Below, in pieces: positions 6,665 through 13,409 of a stretch of DNA of 14,333 nt; the first letter of the stretch is position 1, and each line of letters begins with the position of its first letter. This DNA is from an uncultured Novosphingobium sp. GTDB taxonomy: Bacteria; Pseudomonadota; Alphaproteobacteria; Sphingomonadales; Sphingomonadaceae. Both the position numbers and the translations under genes were made by a program. The notes under the pieces were generated by a model. That model had not been told where the DNA came from. It ran no database searches and saw only the letters and a program-made list of their open reading frames with translations. The stretch is from positions 1-14,333 of the forward strand of contig CAMPHR010000054.1 of assembly GCA_946886075.1 (NCBI GenBank), given 5' to 3'.

Positions 6665-7335
6665 GGGGTGGCGGAGTCGGCAAGGTTCGGGTCAAATCGG
6701 CCAAGGGACGCACGGCGCAATCGACGCGCTGGCTCGAGCGGCAACTGAACGATCCCTATGTCCGCAAGGCGAAGGCGGAAGGCTGGCGAAGCCGCGCGGC
6801 CTTCAAGCTGATCGAGCTGGATGAGAAGTTCCATTTCGTGAAGGGCTCGCGCGCCGTAGTCGATCTTGGCGTTGCGCCCGGCGGTTGGGCGCAGGTGGTG
6901 CGGAAGCTGTCCCCCAAGGCGAAGGTGGTGGGGATCGACCTGTTGCCGACCGACCCGATCCCCGGCGTCACCCTGTTCGAAATGGACTTCATGGATGATA
7001 AGGCGCCCGCAGCCCTTGCCGAAGCGCTGGGCGATGCGCCTGATCTTGTGATTTCCGACATGGCCGCGAACACGGTTGGCCATGCGGCAACCGATCATTT
7101 GCGCACCATGGCGCTGGTCGAGGCAGCGGCATGGTTCGCCGTGGAAAATCTGCGCAAGGGCGGGACCTTCGTCGCCAAAGTATTCGCGGGGGGCACGGAC
7201 GCTGACCTACTCGCCGTGTTGAAGAAGCATTTCACGACGATCAAACATGCAAAGCCACCCGCGAGCCGCAAAGGCAGCGTGGAATGGTATGTCGTCGCAC
7301 AAGGTTTCAAGGGACGGCCCGACGAACAGGGCTGA
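6661..7335 (+). CDS. rlmE: RlmE (FtsJ/RrmJ), 23S rRNA 2'-O-ribose methyltransferase
   Basis: The enzyme uses S-adenosylmethionine to 2'-O-methylate a conserved uridine in the A-loop of 23S rRNA. GTG 6661 gives 224 residues, the usual length, and overlaps the ppx stop as GTGA; longer upstream starts would run deep into ppx. The full K-D-K-E catalytic set is visible: K49 in RSRAAFKLIELDEK, D133 in LVISDMA, K173 in TFVAKVF and E208 in GSVEWYVVA. The SAM-binding motif VVDLGVAPGGWAQVV is at 66-80. Residues 1-22 form a basic tail that probably contacts rRNA. All key residues are intact. Confidence 0.96.
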   Translation: MRGGGVGKVRVKSAKGRTAQSTRWLERQLNDPYVRKAKAEGWRSRAAFKLIELDEKFHFVKGSRAVVDLGVAPGGWAQVVRKLSPKAKVVGIDLLPTDPIPGVTLFEMDFMDDKAPAALAEALGDAPDLVISDMAANTVGHAATDHLRTMALVEAAAWFAVENLRKGGTFVAKVFAGGTDADLLAVLKKHFTTIKHAKPPASRKGSVEWYVVAQGFKGRPDEQG

Positions 7336-7375
7336 CGCTGCGCACCGCAGCATCTTCAGGGATAATGGGGGCAAA

Positions 7376-8029
7376 TTGGTTTCGACGGTATCGACGGTCG
7401 CCTATCTCGGGCTGGACGCGCGCAGCGTGGAAGTGCAGTGCCAACTGGTCCCCGGGCTCCCCAACTTCATTCTGGTCGGTCTGCCGGACAAGGCGGTGGC
7501 GGAAAGCCGTGAGCGCGTGCGCAATGCCATCGCTGCGATCGGCTTGTCCCTGCCACCCAAGCGCATCACGGTAAATCTTTCGCCTGCGGACCTCCCCAAG
7601 GAAGGGTCGCATTTCGACTTGCCCATCGCGCTGGCCTTGCTGGGCGCCATGGGGGTCATCGATGCCGAAACGCTGTCGGGCTATGTTGTCGTGGGTGAAT
7701 TGGGGCTGGACGGCCGCATTGCTTCGACGCCGGGCGTTCTCCTTGCCGCATTGCATGCGGGCGAAAAGGAGCTTGGTCTTATATGCCCCGTGGCTCAGGG
7801 ACCGGAGGCCGCTTGGGCGGGCCAAGTGGAGGTCGTCGCCGCGCCTGACCTCTTGAGCCTGCTCAATCACCTGAAAGGAACCGCGGCGCTTTCACCGCCA
7901 CAGCCCGGAGCGGTCGAGGCGCCTCAGCGCAGCGCCGACCTCCGTCAGGTCAAAGGGCAGGAAACGGCCAAGCGCGCGTTAGAGATTGCCGCAGCTGGCG
8001 GACATAATCTGTTCCCGATGGGAACGTAA
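7376..8029 (+). pseudogene. comM: comM/yifB (Mg-chelatase-like ATPase), 3'-truncated by inserted DNA
   Basis: ComM is a hexameric AAA+ helicase that drives branch migration during natural transformation; full-length proteins have about 500 residues. Here TTG 7376 starts MVSTVSTVAYLGLDARSVEV, continues with the N-terminal domain (GLPNFILVGLPDKAVAESRE, LSPADLPKEGSHFDLPIALA, VVVGELGLDGRI) and reaches LRQVKGQETAKRALEIAAAG. After GGHNL the expected LM-G-P-P-G-x-G-K-S Walker A is replaced by FPMGT and TAA 8027-8029. Only 217 residues remain, so no ATPase can be made. rlmE ends 40 bases upstream. The breakpoint lies between about 8012 and 8027 and coincides with a change in base composition and gene type, pointing to insertion of mobile DNA. 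comM is a known insertion hot spot, for example for AbaR islands in Acinetobacter. Confidence 0.9.
8011..8025. other. palindrome at the comM/island junction, candidate element end or recombination core
   Basis: GTTCCC-GAT-GGGAAC is a perfect 6-bp inverted repeat with a 3-base spacer, located exactly where comM homology fails. It could be part of an element terminus or a recombinase core site, or simply fortuitous. The opposite island end is outside the window, so no direct repeat can be checked. Confidence 0.3.
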
Positions 8030-8080
8030 AGACCCTTCATTCCCCTCTCGCACTCAACTCAGCAGCAGGAAGTCTGATTG

Positions 8081-9544
8081 ATGGAAGAAGACAGCTTGGA
8101 CGCCATCTGGTCCGACGATCTCTTTAACCGCAAGGAAGAAGCCCAGCATCTCATAGCTTACGTCGAAAGCGTGACCGGACGCCCCCAGCTACGGGAGGAC
8201 AAGCGTGCCTACACGATTGCTATTGAGGCGGGGTACGGCGAAGGAAAATCCTTCTTCCTAAAACGCTTGGCGCGCACCATGGCGTTAAACCACCCCGTGG
8301 CACTCGTTGATGCCTGGGCCGACGACTTAGCTGATGAGCCGCTTACGGCCCTTGTCGCGACGTTAAAGAGCGCGCTTGAGCCGCTGATGGAGGACAGGGA
8401 TGTCAAGTCACGCTTTGCATCGTTCATGGGCAAGACCGGCCAAGTGGCCAAAATTGCATCCATGGGGCTCCTTAAGAGGGGGCTTTCGCTCGCTCTGACA
8501 ACAGGGGCAGTCGATGCTGCCGAACAGGTTCTTATGGGTTTGAGCGAGGACGTTAAGGACGCTGCTACCGATGGGTTGGCCGAGGCCGCTAAAGGAAGTG
8601 TTGATGATACCTCTGCTGCAATCTCCTCTATATCCAATACCGAACTCATGTCGTCGCGTGTCGCTCAATTTGAACTAGGCCGCGCGGCTATCTTCGACCT
8701 CAAGAAAAGTCTGGAAGCCTTGGTCGCATCTCTGGACCAGAAAAATCTAAACGCTCCGATAGTCATCATCGTTGATGAACTAGATAGATGTCGGCCAACC
8801 TATGCTGTCAAGCTATTGGAAGAGATCAAACATCTGTTTGATGTGCCGGGGCTCGCGTTCATCCTCGGTGTACACACGGATCAGCTTGGCCGATCCATCG
8901 CAGGGGCATACGGGGCCGAGTTTGATGGACGGGCTTACCTCCGGCGTTTCATAGATCGCCACTACCGTCTGGCGCAGCCGGATTTAAGCCCGCTGCTTGA
9001 GGCGTTGTGCACAAAGGCTGGCAACATCACCGGGCGCTTCGACTATCCTGCTCTGATCGACAGAGATGGAGACAGAACTCCAATGCCGTTGCCCCAACTA
9101 CTAGCAACAATGATGGACGCCTACGGCTTCGCTGCGAGAGACGCCTTCGAACTTGTGGATATCCTTCAGACGTGCGCCGCGCTGGCTCGGTCATCTCCTA
9201 AGATGACGCTGCCTTATCTACTGCCCCTCATATTTGGGCAGATGCGCAGCTGCGAGCCTGGGACGCTGGCCACCCAAGTGAAGAAGGAATGGTCGTTCGG
9301 GCTCCAGCGCGATAATTTTGGGCGGGACATGGAAGTGGTTAGTTTTGAAGCATTGGCGTTGCGCTATCAAAATGCTGCCTCTGCGGACGATGAAAAGCTC
9401 CGCCAGAAGCTAAATCAAGAGAGGGTTCCGCCAGAGTTTCGCAAGGCAGCAAGCGACAGAGATCAAGAGGCTAGCGGTGCGCAATGGACCATTAGGAGCT
9501 ATCCACGCCTTATCACGACGGTAGGTCGGTTCTCACTATCGTAA
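8081..9544 (+). CDS. KAP-family P-loop NTPase
   Basis: From ATG 8081 the product has 487 residues (a TTG at 8078 would add one). Walker A is EAGYGEGKSFFL at 49-60 with K56-S57; Walker B is PIVIIVDELDRCRP at 226-239, with D232-E233 and the DELDRCRP signature typical of KAP NTPases. Between them, about 115-150 (KIASMGLLKRGLSLALTTGA) is a moderately hydrophobic stretch where KAP proteins often carry membrane-associating helices. HLFDVPGLAFILGVHTDQLG follows and may hold sensor-type residues. The C-terminal 200 residues are helical with no second domain I recognise. KAP NTPases occur in several anti-phage systems (for example QatA), but the other Qat genes are absent. A weak AGGAA Shine-Dalgarno lies at 8067-8071. 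It is the first gene after the comM break and codon use is foreign-looking. Confidence 0.85.
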   Translation: MEEDSLDAIWSDDLFNRKEEAQHLIAYVESVTGRPQLREDKRAYTIAIEAGYGEGKSFFLKRLARTMALNHPVALVDAWADDLADEPLTALVATLKSALEPLMEDRDVKSRFASFMGKTGQVAKIASMGLLKRGLSLALTTGAVDAAEQVLMGLSEDVKDAATDGLAEAAKGSVDDTSAAISSISNTELMSSRVAQFELGRAAIFDLKKSLEALVASLDQKNLNAPIVIIVDELDRCRPTYAVKLLEEIKHLFDVPGLAFILGVHTDQLGRSIAGAYGAEFDGRAYLRRFIDRHYRLAQPDLSPLLEALCTKAGNITGRFDYPALIDRDGDRTPMPLPQLLATMMDAYGFAARDAFELVDILQTCAALARSSPKMTLPYLLPLIFGQMRSCEPGTLATQVKKEWSFGLQRDNFGRDMEVVSFEALALRYQNAASADDEKLRQKLNQERVPPEFRKAASDRDQEASGAQWTIRSYPRLITTVGRFSLS

Positions 9545-9597
9545 ATAACTGAGGCCGATCTGATCGAACGTAGAAAGCGAGTTGAAGTCTGATAGCC

Positions 9598-9855
9598 ATG
9601 GATAGAGCGCCTATCGCGCACCTAGGGGGCGGCAAGTTTGCGCTCAGCATGACCATACCCGAAGCACGGGCGGGCGACTTTCCACCGTCTGCCGCTCACA
9701 AGGACGTGGTGGCTGTATTTTGCGGCGCGCTGTGCCCCGACGGCATCACAGACCACCAATGCCATGCCCTGCTATTGGTAAGAACCTATTCGCGGGCATG
9801 CGTAGCTGCTGCGTTTCCTGAGTTGCTCGAAGTCGTCCGTACCTATCACCTCTGA
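9598..9855 (+). CDS. small uncharacterised protein
   Basis: ATG 9598 to TGA 9853-9855 encodes 85 residues that I do not recognise. It starts MDRAPIAHLGGGKFALSMTI and ends AAFPELLEVVRTYHL, with four Cys (CGALC, then QC and AC) but no clear metal-binding pattern. It lies 53 bases after the KAP NTPase gene on the same strand and could be co-transcribed. No strong Shine-Dalgarno is seen (GAAG near 9585). Its last 10 bases overlap a degraded ORF on the other strand. Codon use is plausible but the ORF is short, so it may be non-coding. Confidence 0.4.
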   Translation: MDRAPIAHLGGGKFALSMTIPEARAGDFPPSAAHKDVVAVFCGALCPDGITDHQCHALLLVRTYSRACVAAAFPELLEVVRTYHL

Positions 9856-10100
9856 CACGCCGCACCCGCCGCGAACACAGCAAGATTGCAGCCGAAGGCG
9901 CAGCAAACTCCCCGGCGGGCCAGCCGGGAGAACTCCGCACCCCTGACGGTCCGTTTACGCCACTTCAGGACCGCGCAAGAAAGGCAGCAGTAGTGCCGCC
10001 AGTCTGTCTTGGTCCGGTCCTCTCCAAATATCTAGAGCGCCTTCGCCTGCTGGCACCATTTGGCCCTCTGCAGGATCTCGACGGGTACCTTCCTGCTCAT
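9846..10100 (-). pseudogene. degraded zinc-ribbon-like small protein, copy 1, with in-frame TAG
   Basis: On the minus strand ATG 10100 opens MSRKVPVEILQRAKWCQQAKAL, then TAG (10034-10032), then IFGEDRTKTDWRHYCCLSCA and a basic tail to TGA 9848-9846. The HYCCLSCA block matches a second ORF near 14.1 kb (CYCLSCA), and AKAL-TAG-IF aligns with AKPLQQF there, so the TAG sits where the other copy has CAG. The first CxxC has also lost one Cys (AKWC against CFSC). The layout resembles small proteins of the C-x2-C...KPLxxF...C-x2-C type found in phage and island DNA. Loss of a Cys plus a stop favours a pseudogene. Confidence 0.5.
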
Positions 10101-10118
10101 TGGTCCACCGTGTATTGA

Positions 10119-10160
10119 AAAAGCCGCCACCTCCGACCGTCAGACGGCGAAAGGGCGGCT
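10119..10160 (-). terminator. hairpin with T-run on the minus strand upstream of zinc-ribbon copy 1
   Basis: Read on the minus strand, AGCCGCC (from 10160) pairs with GGCGGCT (ending near 10120), and TTTTTC follows. The loop is long and holds a nested inverted repeat (CCGTC-AGA-CGG region). It may be a minus-strand terminator, or part of the repeat unit shared with 14310-14330. Confidence 0.3.
10135..10155. repeat. 21-base repeat, copy 1 (GACCGTC...GCGAAAGGG)
   Basis: This segment matches 14310-14330 at 18 of 21 positions: GACCGTC, three differences in the middle, then GCGAAAGGG. Each copy lies about 30 bases upstream of the start of a degraded minus-strand zinc-ribbon ORF, so the two sites appear to be copies of one larger unit in the same orientation. 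Confidence 0.5.
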
Positions 10161-10314
10161 GTACAGGTTAGGGCAGATGCGGAAAGCCCTGAACTGTTTC
10201 CGTAACACGAGGTCGGGAAAGTCTCACCTTTTGGATCAGCGGCTCGGTTGCAGAAGTGGTTGATTTCGCTGGAAGCTCATCCTAGCCCTGTGGCGGGGCT
10301 ATAGGGGGGACTTC

Positions 10315-10854
10315 ATGATCCGGGTCATCATGCGCGTAATAGGCGCTGTCGCTATCGTGACGGCTTTGGGGATGGGCCCGGCTGCCATGGCATCCTACAT
10401 CAACTCCAACGGGGTGAACTGTCGCGCTACGCCAGACACAGGCGCAAGGGTCGTTGCCAAGCTTTCTAAGGGGCAGTCAGTCACTGTGGCCGAAGGTGGA
10501 GGCGGCTGGTCCCGCATAGAGAAGCCTTCCTGTTGGGTAAGCTCGCGCTTCCTTTCGACAGACTACGTTGCGCAATCACCACATGTGTCGTCGAGAAACT
10601 ATGAGGGTTTCCGTAGCAGTGCATTAAGCGCATCCCGGCGGCAATCCTCATCCAACCTCTACGCCTTCAAGGGCTCCAACACAAAGAAGACCAAGCGGAA
10701 ATCTACTCGGTCGCGGCCCTCCAAGCGGAGGTCGAGCGGCAGCGGATTTTACGGTGGTTCCGGTTGTCCCTGCAGCGGCGGCACGGTCTGCATTGGGCCT
10801 CGCGGCGGACGCTATTGCATCACCTCGGGCGGCAATAAGCGCTACGGGGTCTAA
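10315..10854 (+). CDS. secreted SH3b-like domain protein with basic linker and Cys/Gly-rich tail
   Basis: ATG 10315 gives 179 residues, behind a strong AGGGGGG Shine-Dalgarno at 10303-10309. A signal peptide occupies 1-26 (hydrophobic 8-24, cleavage expected after A24-M-A26). Residues 27-80 resemble a bacterial SH3 domain: VNCRATPDTGARVVAKLSKG, QSVTVAEGG and WSRIEKPSCWVSSRFL. Residues 115-145 are a Lys/Arg/Ser-rich linker. The tail (about 149-179: CPCSGGTVCIGPRGGRYCIT, then SGGNKRYGV) resembles the GPRGGxYxxxxxGxKxY motif appended to various secreted and phage-encoded proteins. Such domains usually bind cell wall or other surface polymers; no catalytic domain is present. The next gene starts 7 bases after its stop, so they form an operon. 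Confidence 0.7.
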   Translation: MIRVIMRVIGAVAIVTALGMGPAAMASYINSNGVNCRATPDTGARVVAKLSKGQSVTVAEGGGGWSRIEKPSCWVSSRFLSTDYVAQSPHVSSRNYEGFRSSALSASRRQSSSNLYAFKGSNTKKTKRKSTRSRPSKRRSSGSGFYGGSGCPCSGGTVCIGPRGGRYCITSGGNKRYGV

Positions 10855-10861
10855 GCCTCTG

Positions 10862-11554
10862 ATGAACTGGATCGGGAGCGTCCTGCAGGCCGTGTGGTCG
10901 ACCGATGGCGTGAGCGAGTTTGCATCGGCTCTGCTGGGTGGTGTGTTCGCCGTCGGCGTTCAGCAAATGGCGGTGCGGCATGATCGGCGGAAGGACGACA
11001 AGAAAGCCGCTGATGAGAAGAAGGCGCAGGCATGGGCGATCTTCTTCAAACTCTCGACAATCCATGAAGCGCTGACGTCGGCCCTCGCTGACATTGAGAG
11101 GGATCGTAGGAGCGCTGAGGCCGCAAACGCGGAACTATGGCAGTTCCTTCAGTTTCCGCCGCATGATTGGCGAGAAGTCCAGTGGGAGATTGCGGAACTG
11201 TTGGTCTTGATCGACCATAAAAAGCTCGATCTTATGCGGCGGTATCAGGAAGCGACCGTGTGGCTATCCAACTTCATTCAAAGCTCAAGGCTCTATCGGG
11301 AGATGCGTGTGGAGTTCTTTCGGAGCCGCTCAAGCTCCGTTGAAGGCGACATGGGCATGATGCAGCTGACGAAGGAGGAGTATGATGCAGTCATGCCCAC
11401 CATCGTTCATCTCCGGTCTCTCGCCAGTTCGCTCTCATCAGTTATTCCGGTTCAACAGCGGGATGCGCGGAAGCTGCTTACAGAATATGCGGAGACCATG
11501 AAGGAGCTGATAGGCCACTGCCCTAATCTAGAGTTCTTGGACGAAGCCAAGTAG
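10862..11554 (+). CDS. membrane-anchored helical protein of unknown function
   Basis: ATG 10862 yields 230 residues; longer frames would overlap the SH3b gene and are unlikely. Residues 1-15 are polar. A single membrane segment lies near 18-38 (FASALLGGVFAVGVQQMAV), followed by a strongly charged stop-transfer stretch (RHDRRKDDKKAADEKKAQ). The remaining 170 residues are predicted-helical from composition, with repeated Leu, Glu, Arg and Ala heptad-like runs. That suggests a cytoplasmic coiled coil anchored by the N-terminal helix. I recognise no family or catalytic motif. Coupling to the upstream secreted SH3b protein suggests one process at the envelope, but its nature is unknown. Confidence 0.65.
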   Translation: MNWIGSVLQAVWSTDGVSEFASALLGGVFAVGVQQMAVRHDRRKDDKKAADEKKAQAWAIFFKLSTIHEALTSALADIERDRRSAEAANAELWQFLQFPPHDWREVQWEIAELLVLIDHKKLDLMRRYQEATVWLSNFIQSSRLYREMRVEFFRSRSSSVEGDMGMMQLTKEEYDAVMPTIVHLRSLASSLSSVIPVQQRDARKLLTEYAETMKELIGHCPNLEFLDEAK

Positions 11555-11866
11555 GTCGTTGGTGTGGGGCCCCGCAGGGCCGTTAAGGGGCTGTAGGGCT
11601 GAAATGATGCACGGTGCTGTGGAGCGGGGAGGGCTCTTCACTTATGCCCTTATCCCCGCTTTTGCACGGGTATCGAAACATGGCCCGCAGCAGTTGCACC
11701 ATCGCGCGTTAGAATGAGGGGCGCAAACCATTGCCCTCAGGCGGCTTCCTTCAGCACTTTTGGATCGTGGGGGGTGAGGCCGCCTCGGCCGTCTCCCTGA
11801 TGCTCTAGCCTGTTGCCCGCGTCTCAAGGCTGGCCTTGCGGGTCCCTTCACAGCGTTAGGCGACCT
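11555..11866. other. 312-base gap between the two island operons
   Basis: Besides the terminator at 11623-11663, the gap contains a widely spaced AGGCGGC...GCCGCCT inverted repeat (about 11739-11787) and a GAGGCCGCCTCGGCC stretch. No convincing -35/-10 pair was found for the downstream nuclease operon, although a promoter must lie here if it is transcribed separately. A minus-strand ORF across the gap looks like a shadow. Confidence 0.5.
11623..11663 (+). terminator. Rho-independent terminator after the SH3b/membrane-protein unit
   Basis: AGCGGGG-A-GGGC (11623-11634) pairs with GCCC-TTAT-CCCCGCT (11646-11660) across an 11-base loop. The stem has two helical parts and an asymmetric bulge, and TTTT follows at 11660-11663. 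It lies 68 bases past the stop of the preceding gene. Confidence 0.55.
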
Positions 11867-13402
11867 ATGGACCTCTTGCCCATCGCGGCGCGGATTGCTG
11901 TTGAACGGATCCGAAACGTTCTTATCTCTCACTGCCAAGATAGGGGGAAGTGGGTGGCTCGTGATCATCGCGTTTCGACAATCTATAGGTTGGGCCGCAA
12001 GCAGGGTTCTCTCGACTTCGTGGATGTAGACGTCACGAAGGATACGCCGGTTTTTCTAAGCCCTAGGGCTTTGCAGCTGTTGCCTTCCGATTGGGGCGAC
12101 GAGTGTGTCTTTCTAGTCCAGAACTTTTTTCAGCACATCCTGAAGCTCATCCAGGCGGGCAGGCACTTTGATGCCGAGGTGCTTCTTGGCCAGCTGCGTG
12201 AACCGAACGAAACTCGCCTAGGGCTATCCTCCGGAAAACCGCAGGGCCATGCACTGGGGACCGAGTCTGCAAAGGATGTGTGGGCGGCTCTAAGTAAGAG
12301 TGAAGCGGCAAAGACGGGATTACTCAGGGACCTTGAGGACACGGCTTTGATGATTGAGGGCGTTGGGGTTGATATTATCTCGGACATCACCACGAACATC
12401 ATCCGTAGGCCGCTGATAGACTACACTCAACGCATGGCAAAGCGCTTCAACATCCCACTGGAGCAGGGCGTTGTTTCTGGACCCATGTGGAATCCGGTGA
12501 AGAGAGAGTGGGAGAATGGCTTTGTTGAGCTACCCGTTCCGTCTACCGGCAAGCTGCTGTTAGTCCCGAAGGCGGTCGTCCGGGCGGACATGCAATACAA
12601 GTTCGATCGTTATTATCGGCACTATCTCATTACTCATCTTCAGCGGCTGGAGTTTGAGGCTAATACAGGCCTTGTGCGGGTCTTGAAGGATGGAACAAGA
12701 AAGCCGCCGTCGAAGAAGTCCATCATGGAAAAGTACGGCACCGGTAAGAAGACTGTGGTGAAGGAAACACTGAACCATCCCGAAGTTATCGAAAAATATC
12801 GGGCCGATATGGATAATGAACCATACCGCCCGCTCACTGTGGAACAACTCGCCGAGATTGAAGGTATCGAGCCTCCTGACTGGGACAAACTCCTGGGTGA
12901 AGTCCTAGTGATCCCCACAGGTGCCAATGATGCCAAACGGTATGAAGATGCAGTGGAGGCTTTATTATCGGCGCTCTTCACTCCTGACCTGACGAATCCT
13001 GTAATCCAGTATCCGCTCCATAATCGAAAGAAAATTGTCGATATCAAGTATACTAATATGTCTCAAACGGGGTTCTTCTATTGGGTAGGACAGCACTACC
13101 CCGCGCCGCTGATATGGGTCGAATGTAAGAATTACGGTGGCCAGGTCGCAAACCCCGAATTGGATCAGCTCGCTGGGCGCTTCTCGCCCAGCCGGGGGAA
13201 GGTGGGGCTTCTTGTATGCCGGACGTTTGATAATAAGACGCGCTTCCTTGAACGGTGTATCGATACCGCGAAAGATGACAGAGGGTATATCCTCCCCCTT
13301 GACGACGAGGACCTGAAGCGGATGGTTGAAGCGCGTAAGGCGGATGCATTCTATCAGGATTGGTCGCTGCTTCGGGATCGGTTTGAGCAGCTCATAGCTT
13401 GA
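11867..13402 (+). CDS. PD-(D/E)XK-fold nuclease with a large N-terminal domain
   Basis: ATG 11867 gives 511 residues (TTG 11813 would add 18, less likely). The C-terminal domain (about 355-490) carries a classical restriction-like core: E360/E364 in AKRYEDAVEALLSALF, D392 in KKIVDIKY, E419-x-K421 in LIWVECKNYGG and Q434 in LDQLAGRF, followed by VGLLVCRTF. This pattern fits metal-dependent cleavage of DNA or RNA, as in Mrr-like and Shedu-like defence nucleases. Residues 1-350 have no recognised motif and may sense or bind a target. The cytoplasmic protein is followed after 7 bases by a HEPN-motif gene, forming a two-gene unit. The Shine-Dalgarno is weak (AGG 11857-11859), and A/T-rich codons (tta tta, ata, aat aag) point to transfer. 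Confidence 0.75.
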   Translation: MDLLPIAARIAVERIRNVLISHCQDRGKWVARDHRVSTIYRLGRKQGSLDFVDVDVTKDTPVFLSPRALQLLPSDWGDECVFLVQNFFQHILKLIQAGRHFDAEVLLGQLREPNETRLGLSSGKPQGHALGTESAKDVWAALSKSEAAKTGLLRDLEDTALMIEGVGVDIISDITTNIIRRPLIDYTQRMAKRFNIPLEQGVVSGPMWNPVKREWENGFVELPVPSTGKLLLVPKAVVRADMQYKFDRYYRHYLITHLQRLEFEANTGLVRVLKDGTRKPPSKKSIMEKYGTGKKTVVKETLNHPEVIEKYRADMDNEPYRPLTVEQLAEIEGIEPPDWDKLLGEVLVIPTGANDAKRYEDAVEALLSALFTPDLTNPVIQYPLHNRKKIVDIKYTNMSQTGFFYWVGQHYPAPLIWVECKNYGGQVANPELDQLAGRFSPSRGKVGLLVCRTFDNKTRFLERCIDTAKDDRGYILPLDDEDLKRMVEARKADAFYQDWSLLRDRFEQLIA

Positions 13403-13409
13403 GGTCAAG

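Noticed and set aside
8081..9855. Qat-type (QatABCD) defence operon led by the KAP NTPase
   Set aside because: No QueC-like, TatD-like or QatB-like gene follows; only an 85-residue unknown ORF does.
10060..10263. 67-codon plus-strand ORF in the gap before the SH3b gene
   Set aside because: It is antisense to the zinc-ribbon remnant and the 21-base repeat, has no Shine-Dalgarno, and its composition is not protein-like.
9856..10314. CRISPR array or retron RNA in the long gap
   Set aside because: There are no regularly spaced direct repeats, no reverse transcriptase nearby and no msr/msd-type paired repeats; the gap is explained by the degraded zinc-ribbon unit and the SH3b leader.
11642..11968. 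Cys-containing minus-strand ORF (CNCCGPCFDTRAKAG) over the gap before the nuclease gene
   Set aside because: It overlaps the terminator and the start of the nuclease gene, and its Cys spacing does not match the zinc-ribbon copies.
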